From Calditrichia bacterium (GTDB lineage: Bacteria > Calditrichota > Calditrichia > Calditrichales > Calditrichaceae): a DNA stretch of 8,221 nt. The DNA is taken from NCBI GenBank assembly GCA_027039465.1, contig JALWEA010000473.1, positions 1 to 8,221 of the forward strand, read 5' to 3'. Of this stretch, positions 7,219 to 8,221 are shown in pieces (position 1 is the stretch's first letter; each line of letters opens with the position of its first letter). A program made the translations under genes and the position numbers. Below the pieces are notes generated by a model. That model did not search any database and had not been told where the DNA came from. It was given only the letters and a program-made list of their open reading frames with translations.

Positions 7219-7254
7219 TAACCCATCCTCTAACCCATTCCCTGATACATCAGG
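7219..7254. repeat. Tandem 12-bp repeat joined to a hairpin
   Basis: TAACCCATCCTC (7219-7230) is followed directly by TAACCCATTCCC (7231-7242), identical at 10 of 12 positions. The second copy runs into CCTGAT (7241-7246), which pairs with ATCAGG (7249-7254). Further facing words, CTTAA (7217-7221) and TTAAG (7264-7268), lie outside. The structure is clear, but no function is evident. Confidence 0.4.
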
Positions 7255-7344
7255 AAAGGGGAATTAAGATGGTACATGGTCTTTCTAAATTTCAAATATT
7301 TTTGTTTAGCATTTAAGATTAATTTAATTCTAATGTCTGTTAAA

Positions 7345-7577
7345 TTAATCTTCTGATAATTTTTTTATATCTCGTATTTTATTAAGCTCATTATTAAACC
7401 TTTAAATCATTAGTTGAAGTCCGGCAATCTTTTGGATAAACCACCCTTCAAATACTTTACTCTGATCTAATTCTGTTCTTTCTAAATCACATACTTGTTT
7501 ATAATGTGAATAAAATTCTTTAATAAATTATTTGATAATTCATCAATTTCTCTTGTAATATCATTTTCTGTTTTCAT
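7345..7577 (-). pseudogene. Small unidentified gene broken by a frameshift and an in-frame stop
   Basis: From the ATG at 7577 the frame reads MKTENDITREIDELSNNLLK and then stops within about 31 codons. The frame shifted by one base continues coherently with FIKEFYSHYKQVCDLERTEL and KVFEGWFIQKIAGLQLMI to a TAA at 7404-7402. Beyond that stop the same frame goes on with RFNNELNKIRDIKKLSED to a TAA ending at 7345. The span is 233 nt; one added base would give an even 78-codon reading, about 77 residues with the internal stop repaired. The frameshift lies near 7515-7535, in a run of A and T. AGTGG sits 5 nt before the ATG. It follows the 92-codon gene by 48 nt in the same direction, as in a two-gene unit. 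I do not recognise the protein; a sequencing error could also explain the shift. Confidence 0.45.
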
Positions 7578-7625
7578 AAATACCACTAAAAATTTTCTTT
7601 AAAAGTAAATTAGTTATTTAAAATA

Positions 7626-7904
7626 TTATAATTTTGATTTCATTTTTTTAATTTTTTCATGGTTAAGAAGATAAACATAATATGAGGTTATTTCATCAAT
7701 ATTTTCATTATTAAAAGCCAAAGCCTCCGAAGGATAAATCTTTGCTGCAACTTTCAATGCTGATTTAATATCCTTTCCTTTATCTAATTCATCTAAAATA
7801 ATTTTATCATATTTGATTTCTAATAAAGACCTTTCACTGAGCTGTTTTTCAAATTCAACAGTAGATCTTTCATATAAATCCAATAATTCTTTAGCGGTAT
7901 CCAT
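7626..7904 (-). CDS. Small hypothetical protein, 92 residues
   Basis: An unrecognised small, highly charged protein rich in Glu, Lys, Leu and Ile and probably all helical (KELLDLYERSTVEFEKQLSE near the start, YVYLLNHEKIKKMKSKL at the end). It has no signal peptide, membrane segment or cysteine. The start is well supported: AAGGA (complement of 7909-7913) lies 4 nt before the ATG. It is much more AT-rich than the signalling operon and is followed by a second small gene (now broken) 48 nt downstream. Two GC-rich palindromes flank the pair. This layout suits a gene cassette or a toxin-antitoxin-like pair, but nothing in the protein itself shows either. The real-gene call rests on the RBS and an amino-acid content that is not random for AT-rich DNA. 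Confidence 0.65.
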   Translation of the reverse strand: MDTAKELLDLYERSTVEFEKQLSERSLLEIKYDKIILDELDKGKDIKSALKVAAKIYPSEALAFNNENIDEITSYYVYLLNHEKIKKMKSKL

Positions 7905-8012
7905 ATTTTCCTTATTAATTTTTTATAAAATATTGTTGTAATTTAAAAAGATCATTTGTGAATTGAAACTTAAAAAAATTTGAATATGTTATTATTGGTT
8001 ATATACCAAGCT
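7905..8012. other. AT-rich upstream region of the 92-codon gene
   Basis: Together with element A and the right edge, this is gene-poor DNA of over 300 nt. The 7905-8012 part is very AT-rich and holds the Shine-Dalgarno of the 92-codon gene and several AT-rich words that could act as a -10 box. No single promoter stands out. Confidence 0.4.
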
Positions 8013-8138
8013 GCTAACGAATAGGCTAAACCGTCGCCGATATAATTCACTCCCGCCGCAAATTAGCAGGATACTTCACAACTTCACCGCCCTGACAAAT
8101 CGCGCCGGCTGAAGGCGTCTGGTTGAGCGTTTTGTTGC
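8013..8138 (-). repeat. GC-rich imperfect palindrome A, attC-like
   Basis: A GC-rich island of about 126 bp. Its two ends pair: GCTAAACCGTCGCC (8025-8038) against GGCGTCTGGTTGAGC (8114-8128), 12 of 14 positions plus one bulged base. Outside these arms lie short unpaired spacers and then GCTAAC on one end and GTTGC on the other. Long paired arms, a bulged base, a spacer and outer AAC/GTT triplets are the layout of an integron attC site. However, the outer 7-mers (ATGCAAC, GTTAGCA on the minus strand) do not exactly fit RYYYAAC/GTTRRRY. No integrase is in the window. Element B at 7029-7144 is a likely relative in opposite orientation. Confidence 0.45.
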
Positions 8139-8148
8139 ATTATTGTTT

Positions 8149-8220
8149 TTATTTTAAGCACGATTTTCCAAACGGAGATTTTATTATTCCAATTTCACAA
8201 AGGAAGATAATAAAAACGTT
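8149..8220 (-). CDS. Possible 3' end of a gene entering from the right edge
   Basis: The minus-strand frame from 8220 is open for 23 codons and ends at TAA (8151-8149), giving a tail such as FLCEIGIIKSPFGKSCLK. The other two minus-strand frames stop earlier. The stop lies only 10 nt before palindrome A, as the last gene of a cassette would before its attC. The stretch is too short to exclude a chance open frame, and no function can be read. Confidence 0.22.
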   Translation of the reverse strand, partial: NVFIIFLCEIGIIKSPFGKSCLK

Positions 8221-8221
8221 T

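Larger units (their letters stand above)
6821..7344. other. Gene-free, mostly AT-rich region upstream of the signalling operon
   Basis: About 520 nt with no credible coding frame on either strand. It contains a GCCAA/TTGGC hairpin (6944-6959) beside the word TTCGTTAGC (6937-6945), which also ends the palindrome at 8013-8138 (inverted). It also contains the GC-rich element at 7029-7144 and a tandem 12-bp repeat with an adjoining hairpin at 7219-7254. I see no tRNA, CRISPR or known riboswitch in it. It separates the conserved operon from the AT-rich accessory genes. Confidence 0.5.

Noticed and set aside
7510..7540. Programmed ribosomal frameshift in the small broken gene
   Set aside because: No clear slippery heptamer plus structure is visible, and a second in-frame stop follows at 7404-7402, so decay or a sequencing error is simpler.
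6821..8221. CRISPR array or tRNA genes in the gene-poor right part
   Set aside because: The only tandem repeat is a pair of 12-mers without spacers, and no cloverleaf-like arrangement was found.

Overview
The window looks like chromosomal DNA from a Gram-negative bacterium of moderate to low GC. The periplasmic YfiR-type protein, the signal peptides and the CHASE8-type membrane kinase all imply a periplasm. The large multi-PAS kinases would suit several environmental phyla (Bacteroidota/Ignavibacteria-like, Spirochaetota, Desulfobacterota and others). I cannot assign a phylum from the sequence alone. All credible genes lie on the minus strand, so they read from right to left.

Centre (about 1550-6734): one tight signalling operon. 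It begins with a small periplasmic YfiR/DUF4154 protein. Next comes a membrane histidine kinase (TM, CHASE8-like periplasmic domain, TM, HAMP, PAS, PAS, HisKA, HATPase), then a single-domain response regulator, then a soluble REC-PAS-HisKA-HATPase-REC hybrid kinase. The first three genes overlap by a few bases and the fourth follows after 10 nt. In the known YfiBNR system, YfiR holds back the diguanylate cyclase YfiN through its CHASE8 domain. Here the same periplasmic pair appears to feed a phosphorelay instead. No GGDEF, EAL, HD-GYP or DNA-binding output domain is present in the window, so the final output must be encoded elsewhere.

Left part (1-1549): after a 186-nt leader with an unusual open-frame structure comes a secreted FGE-sulfatase-fold (SUMF1-like) protein. 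It lacks the copper-binding cysteine pair of true formylglycine-generating enzymes. A rho-independent terminator follows it, then a GC-rich intergenic patch. At the left edge are the first 11 codons of another minus-strand gene with a strong Shine-Dalgarno sequence.

Right part (6735-8221): an AT-rich accessory-looking segment. It holds a 92-codon unknown gene, then a second small gene broken by a frameshift and an in-frame stop. Two GC-rich imperfect palindromes (7029-7144 and 8013-8138) flank these genes and share the same end sequences in opposite orientation. The right-hand one folds like an integron attC-type site, with long imperfect arms and a bulged base. The segment therefore resembles a gene cassette or small mobile unit, but no integrase, transposase or exact attC core site is visible.
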